Shown piece by piece: positions 62,860 through 64,000 of a stretch of DNA of 64,000 nucleotides (within the stretch, counting starts at the first letter, position 1; every line of letters starts with the position of its first letter). Under the pieces are notes generated by a model. It was not told where the DNA came from and did not search any database. It saw only the letters and a program-made list of their open reading frames with translations. Origin of the DNA: Terriglobia bacterium (lineage in GTDB: Bacteria; Acidobacteriota; Terriglobia; Acidiferrales; UBA7541); contig JAIQES010000006.1 in the NCBI GenBank assembly GCA_020073705.1, forward strand, positions 1 through 64,000, written 5' to 3'. A program made the translations under genes and the position numbers.

Positions 62860-64000
62860 ATGACCACAGTTCAAACAGCCACGGGTCCCGCAAAAACGAT
62901 GGTCCTCAATATGGGGCCACAGCACCCATCCACGCACGGGGTGCTGCGCGTATTGCTGGAGCTGGATGGCGAAACCATCGTCAAGTCCGACGTAGACATC
63001 GGTTATCTGCACACCGGGATTGAAAAAACCGCCGAGGCTCTGACCTATCCGCAAGCGATCACGATTACCGACCGGATGGATTATCTTGCGCCCCTGTCGA
63101 ATAATCTGGCCTACTGCCTCGCAGTTGAAAAGCTCCTTGGCCTGGAAGTTCCCAAGCGCGCACAATATATCCGCGTTTTGCTGACCGAACTGACGCGCAT
63201 CGGCTCGCACCTGGTTTGGCTGGGAACCCACGCGATTGATCTCGGCGCGATGTCGGTCTTTCTCTACTGCTTCCGCGAGCGCGAGGAACTGCTCAAAATC
63301 TTCGAGATGTTCAGCGGCCAGCGGATGATGACGAGCTATTTCCGCATCGGCGGACTGGCGCTTGAGCCGCCGACAGGGTGGATGGACCGCGTTCAGAAGG
63401 TCGTGCAATCGTTCCCTTCCCGCTTTGATGAGTACGAAGACTTGCTGACGAAGAACCGTATCTGGCTGGCGCGCACCCAGGGCGTAGGCGTGTTGAACGC
63501 CTCCGACGCGATTGCCTTGGGCATTTCCGGCCCTTCGCTGCGGGGCTCGGGGGTGGACTACGATGTCCGCAAGTATTTCCCGTATTCGAGTTACGACGAA
63601 TTCGATTTTCAGGTGCCGGTTCGCACCGAGGGCGATTGCTACGCGCGCTACCTCTGCCGCGTCGCCGAAATGCGCGAGAGCTTGAAGATTGTTCGCCAGG
63701 CCATGGAAAAGATTCCATCCGAAGGTCCCATCAAAGCCGATGCGCCGGGCATCGTCCCGCCGCAACGTGAAAAGATGAAGACCGAGATGGAAGCGCTGAT
63801 TTACCACTTCAAGATTTTTACCGAAGGATTCGCGCCTCCGGCGGGCGAAGTCTACCAGCGCATCGAATCGCCGCGCGGTGAACTGTGCTGCTTCATCGCG
63901 AGCGACGGTTCGCCGAAGCCGTATCGCATGAAGATTCGCGCCCCTTCCTTTGTGAATCTGCAGGCCTTGGGGAAGATGATCGAAGGCCGACTGATTGCCG
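62860..64000 (+). CDS. nuoD: NADH-quinone oxidoreductase subunit D (runs off the window)
   Basis: The first 380 residues of the 49-kDa subunit, still open at 64000, so the C-terminus is missing. Family motifs: NMGPQHPSTHGVLRVLLELD, DIGYLHTGIEKTAE, a loop with YLAPLSNN and later GPSLRGSGVDYDVRK and PRGELCCFIASDGS. The quinone-binding Tyr and His belong to the YLHTG/HPSTH elements. Start ATG 62860, 23 bases after nuoC. Any nuoB, E, F and others would have to lie further downstream or elsewhere. Confidence 0.95.
   Translation, partial: MTTVQTATGPAKTMVLNMGPQHPSTHGVLRVLLELDGETIVKSDVDIGYLHTGIEKTAEALTYPQAITITDRMDYLAPLSNNLAYCLAVEKLLGLEVPKRAQYIRVLLTELTRIGSHLVWLGTHAIDLGAMSVFLYCFREREELLKIFEMFSGQRMMTSYFRIGGLALEPPTGWMDRVQKVVQSFPSRFDEYEDLLTKNRIWLARTQGVGVLNASDAIALGISGPSLRGSGVDYDVRKYFPYSSYDEFDFQVPVRTEGDCYARYLCRVAEMRESLKIVRQAMEKIPSEGPIKADAPGIVPPQREKMKTEMEALIYHFKIFTEGFAPPAGEVYQRIESPRGELCCFIASDGSPKPYRMKIRAPSFVNLQALGKMIEGRLIA

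Noticed and set aside
62812-63807. 331-codon minus-strand frame inside nuoD
   Set aside because: nuoD coding strand is unambiguous; the frame is a shadow.

Overview
The window looks like chromosomal DNA of an Acidobacteriota (subdivision 1/3-like) bacterium. The evidence is the gene set: an alternative complex III (ACIII) plus caa3-type oxidase operon, an Oar-like TonB receptor with a carboxypeptidase-regulatory-like domain, DUF6599 and DUF6677 proteins, an Hfq-like protein with a proline-rich N-terminal extension, and BshA of bacillithiol synthesis. No ribosomal RNA or species marker is present, so the placement is an inference from gene content.

Layout. 1-8.4 kb: an S-component-like membrane protein, a decayed membrane-anchored protein, then alaS, a lytic transglycosylase, a cell-wall amidase and a DUF6599 protein, all on the plus strand. 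8.4-20.1 kb: one long minus-strand respiratory operon, actA-B-C-D-E-F, a small membrane protein, a SCO remnant, coxB and coxA. CoxB carries three tandem cytochrome c domains. 20.4-25.4 kb: a broken multicopper oxidase and an RND pump with its adaptor. 25.7-37.1 kb: an apparent genomic island. It begins in an intact initiator tRNA gene and ends in an exact 46-bp copy of that tRNA's 3' half, with integrase fragments near both ends. Its cargo is a sulfatase operon: two serine-type sulfatases, an anaerobic sulfatase-maturing enzyme, TolC, and DUF4136, glycine-zipper and DUF2490 proteins. 37.2-46.4 kb: an unusual putative catabolic cluster, described below. 46.7-54.6 kb: DUF4159, another integrase scrap beside tRNA-Thr(CGT), then housekeeping genes (Xaa-Pro peptidase, YggU, YggS, tmk, holB, hfq-like, bshA). 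54.7-64 kb: a TonB receptor, a LytS-type kinase, ribA, an orphan thiS, and the start of a complex I operon (nuoA-nuoC-nuoD, with no nuoB between A and C).

The best candidate for an undescribed system is 37.27-46.41 kb. It has two aconitase/isopropylmalate-isomerase-type large/small pairs, two creatinase/M24-fold proteins, an ornithine-cyclodeaminase-family protein, an MFS carrier and a GntR/FCD regulator. One large subunit has the three cluster cysteines at residues 300, 360 and 363. The other has Ser, Ala and Asn at exactly those positions. Both M24-fold proteins lack most metal ligands. The small and large subunits of the cysteine-less pair sit at opposite ends of one tightly coupled minus-strand operon. 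An 11-bp motif, TGGATACAGTA, occurs in both control regions, as expected if the GntR protein governs the whole cluster. The substrate cannot be read from sequence; M24-fold plus cyclodeaminase-fold pairs are known from ectoine degradation, which is only a loose analogy.

The respiratory genes probably work together: ACIII oxidises quinol and passes electrons through cytochrome c domains to an A2-type (YSHP motif) heme-copper oxidase. The three fused c domains of CoxB may be the electron conduit.
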